Source of the DNA: Nostoc sp. PCC 7524
GTDB lineage: Bacteria > Cyanobacteriota > Cyanobacteriia > Cyanobacteriales > Nostocaceae
NCBI RefSeq assembly: GCF_000316645.1
Contig: NC_019684.1
Span: 2,261,501 to 2,325,500, forward strand
Length of the DNA stretch: 64,000 bases
Reading direction: 5' to 3'
Shown here: positions 28,518 through 36,753 of the stretch, piece after piece
Layout: each line of letters opens with the position of its first letter
Position numbering within the stretch: the first letter of the stretch is position 1
Position numbers and translations under genes: made by a program
The notes under the pieces: model-generated
Seen by the model: the letters and a program-made list of their open reading frames with translations, nothing else
The model's database searches: none
What the model was told of the DNA's origin: nothing

Positions 28518-29224
28518 TGATGTCAGCCAAAGGTCGTCTTTACGGAGTTGGTGTAGGGCCAGGAGATCCAGAACTGTTGACTCTGAAAGCATTGCGGTTA
28601 TTACGTGCTGCCCCTGTCATTGCCTATCAATCAGCCACAGATAAAGAGAGTATAGCGAGGAGAATTGTTGCCCAATATCTCACAGGCGAACAAATTGAAG
28701 TCGCCTATCACCTCCCCCGCGCCTTAGAACCAGAAACAGCCAAGGAAATTTACGATCAAGAAGTTGCACCCATCGCCGCACATCTAGCAGCCGGAAGGGA
28801 TGTAGTAGTGCTGTGTGAAGGTGATCCGTTTTTTTACGGCTCATTTATGTATGTATTTACACGCCTATCCGAACAGTATCAAACGGAAGTCGTCCCCGGA
28901 GTATCTTCATTAATGGCTTGTCCCGTGTCCTTGGGTGTACCGTTCACCTACTACAACGATATTCTCACAGTTTTACCTGCACCCCTCCCAACCGAAGAAC
29001 TCACGACAAAATTGTTAACAACCGATGCCGCCGCCATTATGAAACTTGGTCGCCACTTCACCAAAGTGCGAGATATCCTGCATAAATTAGGACTAGCATC
29101 ACGGGCATTATATATTGAACGGGCAACAACAGCACAGCAAAGGATTGTACCTTTAGATGAGGTTAATCCGGCTGAAGTACCTTATTTTGCGATGATTGTC
29201 ATACCTAGCAAGAATCGGCTGTAG
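28517..29224 (+). CDS. cobI: Precorrin-2 C20-methyltransferase
   Basis: Methylates C20 of precorrin-2 with SAM. The 235-aa tetrapyrrole methylase has GVGVGPGDPELLTLKA, LCEGDPFFYGSFMYVF and VVPGVSSLMACPVSLGVP. Its ATG shares one A with the stop of cobG-cobH. Its last codons (SKNRL) and stop lie inside the first copy of the 33-bp direct repeat, after which the DUF262 gene interrupts the cob operon. Confidence 0.95.
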   Translation: MMSAKGRLYGVGVGPGDPELLTLKALRLLRAAPVIAYQSATDKESIARRIVAQYLTGEQIEVAYHLPRALEPETAKEIYDQEVAPIAAHLAAGRDVVVLCEGDPFFYGSFMYVFTRLSEQYQTEVVPGVSSLMACPVSLGVPFTYYNDILTVLPAPLPTEELTTKLLTTDAAAIMKLGRHFTKVRDILHKLGLASRALYIERATTAQQRIVPLDEVNPAEVPYFAMIVIPSKNRL

Positions 29225-29237
29225 AAATTTGGTATAA
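29205..29237. repeat. 33-bp direct repeat, left copy (cobI 3' end)
   Basis: CTAGCAAGAATCGGCTGTAG onwards. It matches 31224-31256 at 31 of 33 positions. It includes the last four codons and stop of cobI. Confidence 0.92.
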
Positions 29238-29267
29238 GTCAATGCCCGTGCTTGTTGTAAATATCTC

Positions 29268-31214
29268 ATGTTTATGAAAGTAAGCACTATTCTTGACCAA
29301 ATTGACACGGGTAGCATTTCCTTACCAGCATTTCAGAGGGGATATGTCTGGAACCGCAACCAAGTAAAAGCGTTCATGTATTCTCTTTACCGCGAACATC
29401 CTGTTGGTAGTTTATTGCTCTGGAATACCAAATATGATGAGGTGATTGATCATGTTCACAGTGGTAATAAACTGGCTGGGGCTGGAGTCAAACTATTACT
29501 TGATGGACAACAACGTGTTACGACACTCTACGGTATTATCCGTGGTGAACCACCTAAATTTTTTGAAGGAAATTATAACACTTTTACTGGACTCTACTTT
29601 AACTTAGAAGAAGAACATTTTGAGTTTTATGCTCCCCTGAAAATGAATGGTAATCCCTTATGGGTGAATGTCACTCAATTGATGCAGAAGGGAATTGCTG
29701 AATTTATGGAACCCTTGTTTCATCATCGCAAATTCAAAACATATTTCAATCATTTGAATCAAATTATCCATATTAAAGACTTACCCTTGCTCATTGCGGA
29801 AGTTGGTGGCAAAGACAAAACCGTTGATGTGGTAGCTGAAATTTTCGACAAAGTTAATAGTGGTGGGACAAAACTATCTAAAGGTGATTTAGCACTAGCA
29901 AAAATTTGTGCTGAATGGCCGAATGCTCGTAAAGAAATGAATGCAAAACTGAAAAAATGGCAAACAGCTGGCTTTAATTTCAATTTAGACTGGTTGCTGC
30001 GATGTGTTACTGCTGCTACTACGGGTAAAGCTGTTTTTTCTGCACTCAAAGAAATAGATACTCCTACCTTCGAGCAAAAACTTCAGCAAACAGAACAGGC
30101 TATTGATAAATTATTGAACCTCATTTCTAGTAGGCTGGGGCTTGATCATGATCGTGTTTTAGGGAGTCGTTATTCCTTCCCTCTAATGGTACGCTACTTA
30201 GTCCAGCGAGAAGGAAAACTAGCTGACTACAAAGAGCGTGACCAACTGCTTTACTGGTACATTCATACCTTCCTTTGGGGACATTATGCAGGGTCAACGG
30301 AGACACTTCTAACTAAAGACTTGGCTGCTATTGAAAAACCTGATAATGCTTTAGATGCCCTCATCGCTCAAATGATGAAACATTGGGGTTGGGATAATCT
30401 AGAAATTGAGCCAGATAATTTTGATGCCTGGAGTATTGGCGCACGTTTCTATCCAATGCTTTATATGATGACTTGTGTATGCAAAGCCAGAGATTGGGAA
30501 GATGATGTGGATCTTTCTGGACACATTCTCGGTAAACTTTGTAGCTTACAGTTGCATCACATTTTTCCTAAATCTCTATTATCTAAGCACGGTTACTCTC
30601 GTAGTGAAGTCAATGCGATAGCTAATTTTACTTTCTTAACTCAAGATACTAACCTGAAAGTTTCTAATAAGAAACCTGAAGATTACTTTGCCCACTATGA
30701 AAATAAACATCCAGGTACGATTGCTTCTCATTGGATTCCAATGGATAGAGAATTATGGAAAATTGAGAACTATCGTGAGTTTCTTGCTGCCCGTCGTCAA
30801 CTACTAGCTGACGCAGCAAATAAATTTCTTAACAGTCTCTATTCTGGTTCTGTCCCTGAAGTTCCAACTACACCATCTATTCTGGAACGCAAAGTTATCA
30901 CTCTTAGTGATGATGACGAAGATAAATTTATCGACTCCTGCAATCATTGGGTAACGAAGCAGGGACTTCCAGCAGGTGAATCTATGTATGAGCTAATAGA
31001 TACTGATACGGGAAATTCAGTTGGTATCTTAGACCTAGCTTGGACAAATGGACTGCAAGAAGGATTCAGCCAACCTGTTGCTGTTTTATTAAGTGAAATT
31101 CCTGGTGTTGAAAAAGCACTCAATCAAGCAGGCTATCGCTACTTTACTAGCCTTGAAACTTTTCAGCAGTATGTTAAATGTGAAATATTAGGAATTGAGA
31201 ATCCAGTAGTCTAA
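29268..31214 (+). CDS. DUF262 / GmrSD-like DNase with C-terminal HNH-type motif
   Basis: A 648-aa protein. N-terminus: ILDQIDTGSISLPAFQRGYV, then DGQQRVTTLYG, the ParB-like DUF262 NTPase/nuclease core with the conserved D-G-Q-Q-R-x-T. Near 430-470 is LQLHHIFPKSLL...NAIANFTFLTQDTN, a His-His/Asn pattern of the DUF1524/HNH nuclease part of type IV GmrSD-like enzymes. About 100 residues follow (ITLSDDDEDKFIDSCNHWV...) which I do not recognise. Relatives cut modified phage DNA. It has no partner here and interrupts the cobalamin operon between the two 33-bp direct repeats, so it looks like a single-gene defence unit gained by transfer. The specificity and any antiphage role are inferred. Confidence 0.88.
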   Translation: MFMKVSTILDQIDTGSISLPAFQRGYVWNRNQVKAFMYSLYREHPVGSLLLWNTKYDEVIDHVHSGNKLAGAGVKLLLDGQQRVTTLYGIIRGEPPKFFEGNYNTFTGLYFNLEEEHFEFYAPLKMNGNPLWVNVTQLMQKGIAEFMEPLFHHRKFKTYFNHLNQIIHIKDLPLLIAEVGGKDKTVDVVAEIFDKVNSGGTKLSKGDLALAKICAEWPNARKEMNAKLKKWQTAGFNFNLDWLLRCVTAATTGKAVFSALKEIDTPTFEQKLQQTEQAIDKLLNLISSRLGLDHDRVLGSRYSFPLMVRYLVQREGKLADYKERDQLLYWYIHTFLWGHYAGSTETLLTKDLAAIEKPDNALDALIAQMMKHWGWDNLEIEPDNFDAWSIGARFYPMLYMMTCVCKARDWEDDVDLSGHILGKLCSLQLHHIFPKSLLSKHGYSRSEVNAIANFTFLTQDTNLKVSNKKPEDYFAHYENKHPGTIASHWIPMDRELWKIENYREFLAARRQLLADAANKFLNSLYSGSVPEVPTTPSILERKVITLSDDDEDKFIDSCNHWVTKQGLPAGESMYELIDTDTGNSVGILDLAWTNGLQEGFSQPVAVLLSEIPGVEKALNQAGYRYFTSLETFQQYVKCEILGIENPVV

Positions 31215-31223
31215 TTCTCAGGT

Positions 31224-31256
31224 CTAGCAAGAATCGGCTGTAGAAGTTTGGTAAAA
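31224..31256. repeat. 33-bp direct repeat, right copy
   Basis: A 31/33 match to the end of cobI, lying nine bases after the DUF262 stop. With 29205-29237 it bounds a segment of 2,019 bases holding only the DUF262 gene. Confidence 0.92.
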
Positions 31257-31342
31257 ATTGATTTCCACAGCCTGTTTGAACAACTAATGCCATCTGCCAA
31301 TTATTTTGGTATTTTTGTACTATAAAAGGACAATTATGAGTT

Positions 31343-31368
31343 ATAATAGTGTGTAGACACGCTATTAT
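31343..31368. promoter_or_regulatory. Candidate operator of the Panacea toxin-antitoxin pair
   Basis: A near-perfect inverted repeat ATAATAGTGTGT-AG-ACACGCTATTAT, one mismatch, 52 bases before the Panacea start. The AT-rich sequence TATAAAAGG just upstream could be the -10. Position and symmetry suggest a binding site for a dimeric regulator, possibly the antitoxin; untested. Confidence 0.55.
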
Positions 31369-31420
31369 GAGATTTATTTACTATATTTAGTGAGTTTGAT
31401 TGGGTTTGCGGGTCTGAGCT

Positions 31421-32008
31421 ATGATCAATTGTCTAGACGTGGCTCGCTACTTTATTGCGAGAAGTTACGAAGATGGTATAGAAGCCGACATGACTAACAT
31501 GAAGGTTCAAAAGCTTCTGTACTATTCACAAAGCTTGCATTTAGCATTGTATGATGAGCCATTATTTGATCAAGAAATCCAAGCGTGGCGATATGGGCCT
31601 GTGTGTCCGCCTGCTTACAGATTTTACAGTGAATTTGAAGCTCAACAATTACCTATACCCGGTCAAGAATTTTTATCCCAGATTCCTCATGAACAGAAAA
31701 AGCTTTTAGCAGAAGTTTGGGAGTATTTTGGTGGTTATCATGCTTATAGACTTAGTGGTATGACTCATTTAGAATTTCCTTGGAAGAAAGCGCGTAAGGG
31801 TTTACCTCATGATGCTAGTTCAACCGAGCCAATTTTACTGGAAGACATGAAAGCTTTAGGTTGTCAAAAGCTTGAGTTAATAGAGCGTGAACATCCTGCT
31901 TATGAAGTTGTGATGTCTAAAGTATTGGAGGACGCTTGTAATTCAGAATCCTCAAATCGTATTGCTCAAGGAGAAGTCCGTGACTGGCTCAACTCCCTTC
32001 TCGATTGA
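31421..32008 (+). CDS. Panacea-domain antitoxin (SocA/GepA family, DUF4065)
   Basis: A 195-aa protein beginning CLDVARYFIARSYEDGIEAD. The Panacea signature is clear: MTNMKVQKLLYYSQSLHLAL followed by EIQAWRYGPVCPPAYRFYSE. Panacea domains are chaperone-like antitoxins that neutralise very different toxins. It overlaps the following RelE-like toxin gene, and both lie downstream of the candidate operator. The pair is inside the cob operon, between the DUF262 gene and cbiG-cobJ. Confidence 0.9.
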   Translation: MINCLDVARYFIARSYEDGIEADMTNMKVQKLLYYSQSLHLALYDEPLFDQEIQAWRYGPVCPPAYRFYSEFEAQQLPIPGQEFLSQIPHEQKKLLAEVWEYFGGYHAYRLSGMTHLEFPWKKARKGLPHDASSTEPILLEDMKALGCQKLELIEREHPAYEVVMSKVLEDACNSESSNRIAQGEVRDWLNSLLD

Positions 32009-32357
32009 GAAATCTGATAATTTCCAACGTTCTTTTAAAAAACTCGCCAAGTTTCATGGAACTGGTTTTGTTGAATTAGTTGCCCAGGTTTTGGAAGATT
32101 TGCTAGAAAACCAGTATCCCCAAAACTCTCGTCAAGAACCTTTACCTGGAAAGATTCGACTACCTGAAGAATGGACATTTCACAAGTTAGAACTGAGATT
32201 TTCTAAAGGAGCTTCAGGACAAATTAGATTGATGTATTTGGTTAATGCTAATACCTATACAATCAAGCTTGTTTGGATCTATAGTCATGAGCAGTTTACA
32301 AAACGTCCTGCCGATGCAGATTTGAAGAGCGTTATTCAAGAAATACTAGACTGCTAG
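31980..32357 (+). CDS. RelE-like toxin paired with the Panacea antitoxin
   Basis: A 125-aa protein, frame starting at GTG 31980, chosen because AAGGAG lies six bases before it and because it overlaps the antitoxin end by 29 bases. The order of strands and helices (FSIEKSDNFQRSFKKLAKFH, FHKLELRFSKGASGQIRLMY, TIKLVWIYSHEQFTKRP) fits the RelE/ParE fold of translation or gyrase inhibitors. RelE-like toxins are among known Panacea partners. The exact target is unknown. Confidence 0.75.
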   Translation: MTGSTPFSIEKSDNFQRSFKKLAKFHGTGFVELVAQVLEDLLENQYPQNSRQEPLPGKIRLPEEWTFHKLELRFSKGASGQIRLMYLVNANTYTIKLVWIYSHEQFTKRPADADLKSVIQEILDC

Positions 32358-32427
32358 TACAAGATTATCTGTGGTTTGATTTGAAAAATATTAACTAAAA
32401 TATCCCTTCTAAAGCTGAAGAACGCTA

Positions 32428-34158
32428 ATGAAAAAGGTTGCACCTGCTGTTATAGTATTAAGTCAAAATAGTGTCGCACTAGCCCGCAAAATCATCACTG
32501 TATTACCAGGGGCGACGCTATACGGTTTAGCAGGGCGCACCTCAGAGGTTGATGTCAGCTTTACTAATTTTGGCGACACACTACGGGAATTGTTCGCCCA
32601 AGGTACACCCCTAATTGGGATTTGTGCGGCTGGTATTCTCATCAGAACCCTTGCACCCTTAATTTCCGATAAACGCCAAGAACCGCCATTGTTAGCGGTG
32701 GCTGAGGATGGTAGCGTAGTTGTCCCTTTGTTGGGGGGATTGAATGGAGTCAATGATTTAGCACGGCGCATTGCTGAGGTACTGGATACCCAAGCAGCAA
32801 TTACTACTACAGGTGATATCCGTTTCCGCACTGCTTTGTTATCTCCTCCCCCGGAATATCATTTAGCTAACCCAGAGGATGCAAAAACATTTATCTCTGA
32901 TTTATTAGCAGGGGCGCAGGTAAAACTAGAAGGAACTGCACCTTGGTTAAGCAATAGTCACTTACCAATTGACCCCAACGGTAATTTAACTATCCGAGTG
33001 ACAGAACACTGTGTGAGTCCAACAGCTAACTGTTTGGTTTATCATCCTAAAACTGTAGCGATCGCCATCACTCACCCTGATGTTACTCTAGACTCAGTAC
33101 AAGCATTACTAGGGAATGCCAACATTGCCCCCGCATCCATCGCCGGGATATTTGCACCCCTGAATATGGCCGCTAACCCAGCTATCCACACCATAGCCAG
33201 TTTCTACGGTGTACCTACTCGCTTTTTCAATACGAATCAACTAGAAAGCTTAGAAGCATCAGCAATAGCCCTCGCAGCTACAGGTAGAGATGGTAAAGTA
33301 ATTTCTTCATCATCGCAGATAGCGATCGCCTACGGTGGGCGGTACGCCATCGCTATCTCCCCCCAACCCATTGACCCCAACACCACCGGTCAGTCACAGG
33401 GACGGTTAGCGATTATCGGTACAGGCCCCGGTAGTTCCCAATGGATGTCACCGGAAGTCAAAGAAATCCTCAAATTTGCCACTGACTTAGTAGGCTACAA
33501 AACTTATCTAGATTTATTAGGTTCTCTAGCAGTTGGTAAGCAACGCCATGAGTCAGACAACCGCGAAGAAATTGCACGGGCAACAATGGCATTAGATTTA
33601 GCCGCTACTGGACGCTATGTAGTAGTAGTGTCTTCTGGCGACCCTGGTATTTATGCAATGGCGGCGGCTGTGTTTGAAGTGCTGCACCAGCACCCCAAGC
33701 CAGAATGGGACAGCATAGACATTCATGTTGCACCGGGTATTTCCGCTATGCAAGCCGCCGCCGCCGCCGTTGGCGCACCTTTAGGACATGATTTTTGTGC
33801 AATTTCTTTGTCTGATATCTTAAAGCCTTGGTCAATTATTGAAAAACGCATTGCTGCGGCTGCCCAAGCTGATTTTGTGATTGCTTTTTATAATCCTGTA
33901 TCTAAAGAGCGCACTTGGCAATTAGCTGAGGCCAAAAATATTTTATTGCAGTACAGAAAACCTTCTACTCCGGTAGTGTTGGCACGAAATTTGGGCAGAC
34001 CAGGACAGACTGTGAAAGTGATTTCACTTGACCAATTAGCGCCAGATAGCGCCGATATGCGAACTGTAATTCTTGTTGGTTCAACACAGACTCAGACTAT
34101 TGAACGCAGTGATGGCAGTATTTCTGTTTATACTCCTCGTCGATATACCCAAGACTAA
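32428..34158 (+). CDS. cbiG-cobJ: CbiG-CobJ fusion: cobalt-precorrin-5A hydrolase-like and precorrin-3B C17-methyltransferase
   Basis: A 576-aa fusion. Residues 1-330 are CbiG (GLAGRTSEVDVSFTNFGDTL, AAGILIRTLAPL, VVPLLGGLNGVNDLARRIAE, IAGIFAPLNMAANPAI). Residues 332-576 are the ring-contraction methylase CobJ/CbiH (LAIIGTGPGSSQWMSPEV, VVVVSSGDPGIYAMAAAVFE, DFVIAFYNPVSKERTWQL). CbiG belongs to the anaerobic and CobG to the aerobic route, and here both are in one operon. The gene is separated from cobI by 3.2 kb of inserted genes and may rely on a promoter within them. Confidence 0.93.
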   Translation: MKKVAPAVIVLSQNSVALARKIITVLPGATLYGLAGRTSEVDVSFTNFGDTLRELFAQGTPLIGICAAGILIRTLAPLISDKRQEPPLLAVAEDGSVVVPLLGGLNGVNDLARRIAEVLDTQAAITTTGDIRFRTALLSPPPEYHLANPEDAKTFISDLLAGAQVKLEGTAPWLSNSHLPIDPNGNLTIRVTEHCVSPTANCLVYHPKTVAIAITHPDVTLDSVQALLGNANIAPASIAGIFAPLNMAANPAIHTIASFYGVPTRFFNTNQLESLEASAIALAATGRDGKVISSSSQIAIAYGGRYAIAISPQPIDPNTTGQSQGRLAIIGTGPGSSQWMSPEVKEILKFATDLVGYKTYLDLLGSLAVGKQRHESDNREEIARATMALDLAATGRYVVVVSSGDPGIYAMAAAVFEVLHQHPKPEWDSIDIHVAPGISAMQAAAAAVGAPLGHDFCAISLSDILKPWSIIEKRIAAAAQADFVIAFYNPVSKERTWQLAEAKNILLQYRKPSTPVVLARNLGRPGQTVKVISLDQLAPDSADMRTVILVGSTQTQTIERSDGSISVYTPRRYTQD

Positions 34159-34230
34159 GCAAATGGAAAAAACAGTAATCAACTTCACAGAATTATCAAG
34201 GCGATTTTACCTCTATATGTAAATAAAGTA

Positions 34231-34260
34231 AAACCCCAGAACTGGGAATTTCTGGGGTTA
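34231..34260. terminator. Stem-loop after the cob operon
   Basis: A 9-bp stem AACCCCAGA/TCTGGGGTT, loop ACTGGGAATT, 73 bases past the cbiG-cobJ stop. There is no T-tract, so it may be a processing or stability hairpin rather than a terminator. Confidence 0.5.
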
Positions 34261-34621
34261 ATAACCTGACCACCTCTATTTTTATAATTGAAAATTCATG
34301 GTATATTCTCAAGTTCGTCAGACCTAAATATGTGCATTTTGTCCAAAAATAGCCTAGAATAATTTATAGTTATTTGCTAATTACAAGACTCTATGAGATA
34401 GAAAATAAGCAAATTTATATAAAATTAATCGAAAAAATTTTAACTAGCATATTATTTGGAAATGGCAAGGTTAAAAACAGCTAAAGCATAAAGATATAAT
34501 TCATCCACTTAAGTCTAAAAAACCCATTTTATATTCTTGTCTTATAAAGGGAATTATTCAAAAATAAAAACATCATGTTAAACACATGATTGTAGCCCAT
34601 TAAAGTGACAGAAAACCTCAC

Positions 34622-34650
34622 AAATGTCTGCGAAAGCAGACATTTTTTAT
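34622..34650 (+). terminator. Strong intrinsic terminator
   Basis: AAATGTCTGC-GAAA-GCAGACATTT, a perfect 10-bp stem with a stable GNRA loop followed by TTTTATTTC. No coding gene ends just upstream. Confidence 0.85.
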
Positions 34651-34739
34651 TTCTGAAACCTGCCATAAAAATGCTGAATAGTTTGATTAAGTAAGTCACC
34701 GAGAATCAACCGCCCTATGTTAAACAATGTAAATTGATG

Positions 34740-34837
34740 AGACATCTCCAAAAAAGAATGTAGAGACGAGAATCCCTACCCATGGAACGTCTCTACAAGG
34801 TTTCCCGAAAACACATATTTAATTTCTGGAGATGTCT
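34740..34837. repeat. 98-bp MITE-like repeat
   Basis: Ends AGACATCTCCA and TGGAGATGTCT are exact inverse repeats, and the inside has TAGAGACG/CGTCTCTA arms. One end motif is also found alone at 13408. Confidence 0.75.
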
Positions 34838-35041
34838 ATTGTAATCTAGTTCGTAGTAAGCACTTTAGTTCTTCATTGAGGTATGGGATACGCCTACCCG
34901 CAGGGTGGGAGATGAGAAAGATTATATTGCCAATTCCCAATACCCGCTTCCTTTTGTTAATATTCCTGATAGACAATTACATTCTCTGTAGGATTTAATC
35001 GGAGTATTCTGAACTGTCAGGATTATTTTCCAAGGACACCC

Positions 35042-35392
35042 ATGAACAAATTTATACTTAGCTTACTATCAAGCCCTGTCCTGATTGCATCTGTACTGTC
35101 TATGACAGTTATGGTTAATCAAGCACAAGCCGTTGAGCCAGAAGCAAAAACTACAGATAAGCTATCTTGTATTAGAAATAAGCATAAAGTAGGTTTAGTA
35201 TGTGCTAAGTCTTCTTTCTTAGCTCAAGTTCCTCAATATCAGCCAGAAATAGAATTTTCTCGTGATGATGTTCCCATGCTAGAGTTCAACGTAGAAGAAA
35301 GTGATCTGGCCGTTGATTTATTTGGCTGTGATTGTCCTGCTTGTATTAATTCTTTACGTCAGATGCGAGGTGTTGCACCCTTGGTGTACTAA
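35042..35392 (+). CDS. Small exported cysteine-containing protein, unrecognised
   Basis: A 116-aa protein with a signal peptide (MNKFILSLLSSPVLIASVLS ... NQAQAVEP, cleavage near residue 32). The mature part has four cysteines (SCIRNK, LVCAKS, CDCPAC) in about 84 residues, so it may have disulfides or bind metal. Ribosome site AAGGA is near the ATG. No family recognised. A stem-loop follows. Confidence 0.75.
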   Translation: MNKFILSLLSSPVLIASVLSMTVMVNQAQAVEPEAKTTDKLSCIRNKHKVGLVCAKSSFLAQVPQYQPEIEFSRDDVPMLEFNVEESDLAVDLFGCDCPACINSLRQMRGVAPLVY

Positions 35393-35450
35393 CTAGCATC
35401 CCATGAGCGATCGCTTCATTGCAAACAGCATCCATAGGGTAGAAAACAAA

Positions 35451-35478
35451 AGACAGTCACCTGTGATGGCGACTGTCT
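35451..35478. terminator. Stem-loop between convergent genes
   Basis: AGACAGTC and GACTGTCT form an 8-bp stem extended by one mismatch pair, followed on the plus strand by ACCCATTTTT. It lies between the exported protein and the convergent pentapeptide gene and may stop both. Confidence 0.65.
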
Positions 35479-35519
35479 ACCCATTTTTAGGGTACTATCT
35501 CTACTGTGTTTTAGATTCA

Positions 35520-36068
35520 TTAGTGACAACCAGCCCAAGTTATCCATTTATGTGATAAGCCTATCCGCACAAATGTGCCAGTGATTTCTTGTTCTGTAAT
35601 CATGGCTTCGGTGATATCGACACCACTCAGTTCTGCCTCAATCACATTACTACCAATCAAAGTTGTTTGCTTCAGATTCGCATCACTCAAGTCGGCTCCA
35701 CTCATTTCTGCTTCACTGAGATTTGCACCCAGTAAGTTAGACAGGACTAAGTTTGCACTTCGCAAATCAGCCCGACTGAGGTTACTGTTCTTGAGGTTGG
35801 CTCTAATTAGATACGCGCCAATGAGGTTAACCTCATGTAAATTCGCACCTATTAAGCTAGCGCCACTTAGATCTGCATCAGTCAAATTGGCTCGACTGAA
35901 ATTACATCCATTCAAATTAGCTTGACTAAGGTTAGCTCCACTTAAGTCAGCTTCTACAAAGTTTGCACCACTCAAATTAATGCCGGAAAGATTAGCTTGA
36001 TGCAGATTTACACGCTCAAATTGCCTTTCCCCTGCTTTATATAAATCTATGAGCTTGTGAACATCCAT
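35520..36068 (-). CDS. Pentapeptide-repeat protein
   Basis: A 182-aa protein with about 25 tandem A(N/D)LSx units (for example ANLSQANLNGCNFSRANLT) from residue 25 to 160, which fold as a right-handed quadrilateral helix. ATG 36068 (MDVHKLIDLYKAGER) is the conserved beginning for cyanobacterial members; the frame opens five codons earlier. Its role is not known; some family members bind gyrase or DNA, but nothing specific points to it here. Confidence 0.9.
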   Translation of the reverse strand: MDVHKLIDLYKAGERQFERVNLHQANLSGINLSGANFVEADLSGANLSQANLNGCNFSRANLTDADLSGASLIGANLHEVNLIGAYLIRANLKNSNLSRADLRSANLVLSNLLGANLSEAEMSGADLSDANLKQTTLIGSNVIEAELSGVDITEAMITEQEITGTFVRIGLSHKWITWAGCH

Positions 36069-36320
36069 CTTTTCACCTCCCAATGGTTGCAGATATGTAT
36101 ATCTAGTTGTGAACTAACACTACCCAAACCACACCAAAGACTATTTGTTAAGTGTTCCAAGACTTAATTTTTAGTGAAAACTGGTAATTACATTGTGCTA
36201 AATTTTTTGCTATCTGGCACAATTACTTCATGGAAATATACTTAATTTTACAGTTTAGATTCAGGGATAATTAATCATCAATACATTTATCTATCTCTCT
36301 AGGCATAAGAAGGATTACTT

Positions 36321-36440
36321 ATGTCAGGGAATAGATTTAATCTAAAAAATGATTTAGAAAAGCTATTTTTCCATCAAATAGATACAAATATTATCCCAAA
36401 ATCCTCTGAATTAATTGATGTAGTTTTTTCTAATAAATAA
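36321..36440 (+). CDS. Possible 39-aa small protein
   Basis: ATG preceded by AAGAAGGA with six bases spacing. Sequence MSGNRFNLKNDLEKLFFHQI... is polar and unlike any family I know. The start context is good but the composition is as AT-rich as its flanks, so this may be chance or a remnant. Confidence 0.3.
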   Translation: MSGNRFNLKNDLEKLFFHQIDTNIIPKSSELIDVVFSNK

Positions 36441-36499
36441 ATTTTAGGGATTGAAATCCTCTTGGAAAGGGGAATAGTCTTAACTAAATTACGAAAACT

Positions 36500-36688
36500 T
36501 TAAATGCAGTTAATATTTGGTAAATATATTTTATATTTTTCGGGAGCATACAATGCTTTGATGATAAATATGTCAACTTTATAATTTCCTCTATAAAGCT
36601 TCAAGCGATCGCCTACATGATAAATAGGGTGATCGCTTTTTGTTTCTAAGCATCCAATCAGGCGATCGCCCGATTTAATTGCTGTCAA
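36500..36688 (-). CDS. Possible 62-aa small protein
   Basis: MTAIKSGDRLIGCLETKSDH and HVGDRLKLYRGNYKVDIFII have strand-like spacing and the frame carries three HIP1 octamers, which are commonest in genes. It lacks a recognised family and a clear ribosome site. It may be a real small beta-rich protein or a decayed one. Confidence 0.35.
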   Translation of the reverse strand: MTAIKSGDRLIGCLETKSDHPIYHVGDRLKLYRGNYKVDIFIIKALYAPEKYKIYLPNINCI

Positions 36689-36753
36689 ACCAGAAAAAAA
36701 TAATGCAAATTAACTTATATTTAAAAGATAAAAACTAAAGAAAAAATTAAATT

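Larger units (their letters stand above)
34159..35041. other. 883-base intergenic region with stem-loops and a MITE-like repeat
   Basis: AT-rich, no reading frame. Holds a stem-loop at 34231-34260, a strong terminator at 34622-34650, and a small repeat at 34740-34837. The strong terminator lies 460 bases after the cob operon's stop, so a separate untranslated RNA could end there. Confidence 0.5.
36084..36753. other. AT-rich intergenic region with two doubtful small frames
   Basis: Besides the two short frames listed separately (36321-36440 plus, 36500-36688 minus) I see no feature. The region has four HIP1-like sites in the minus frame. Confidence 0.4.
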
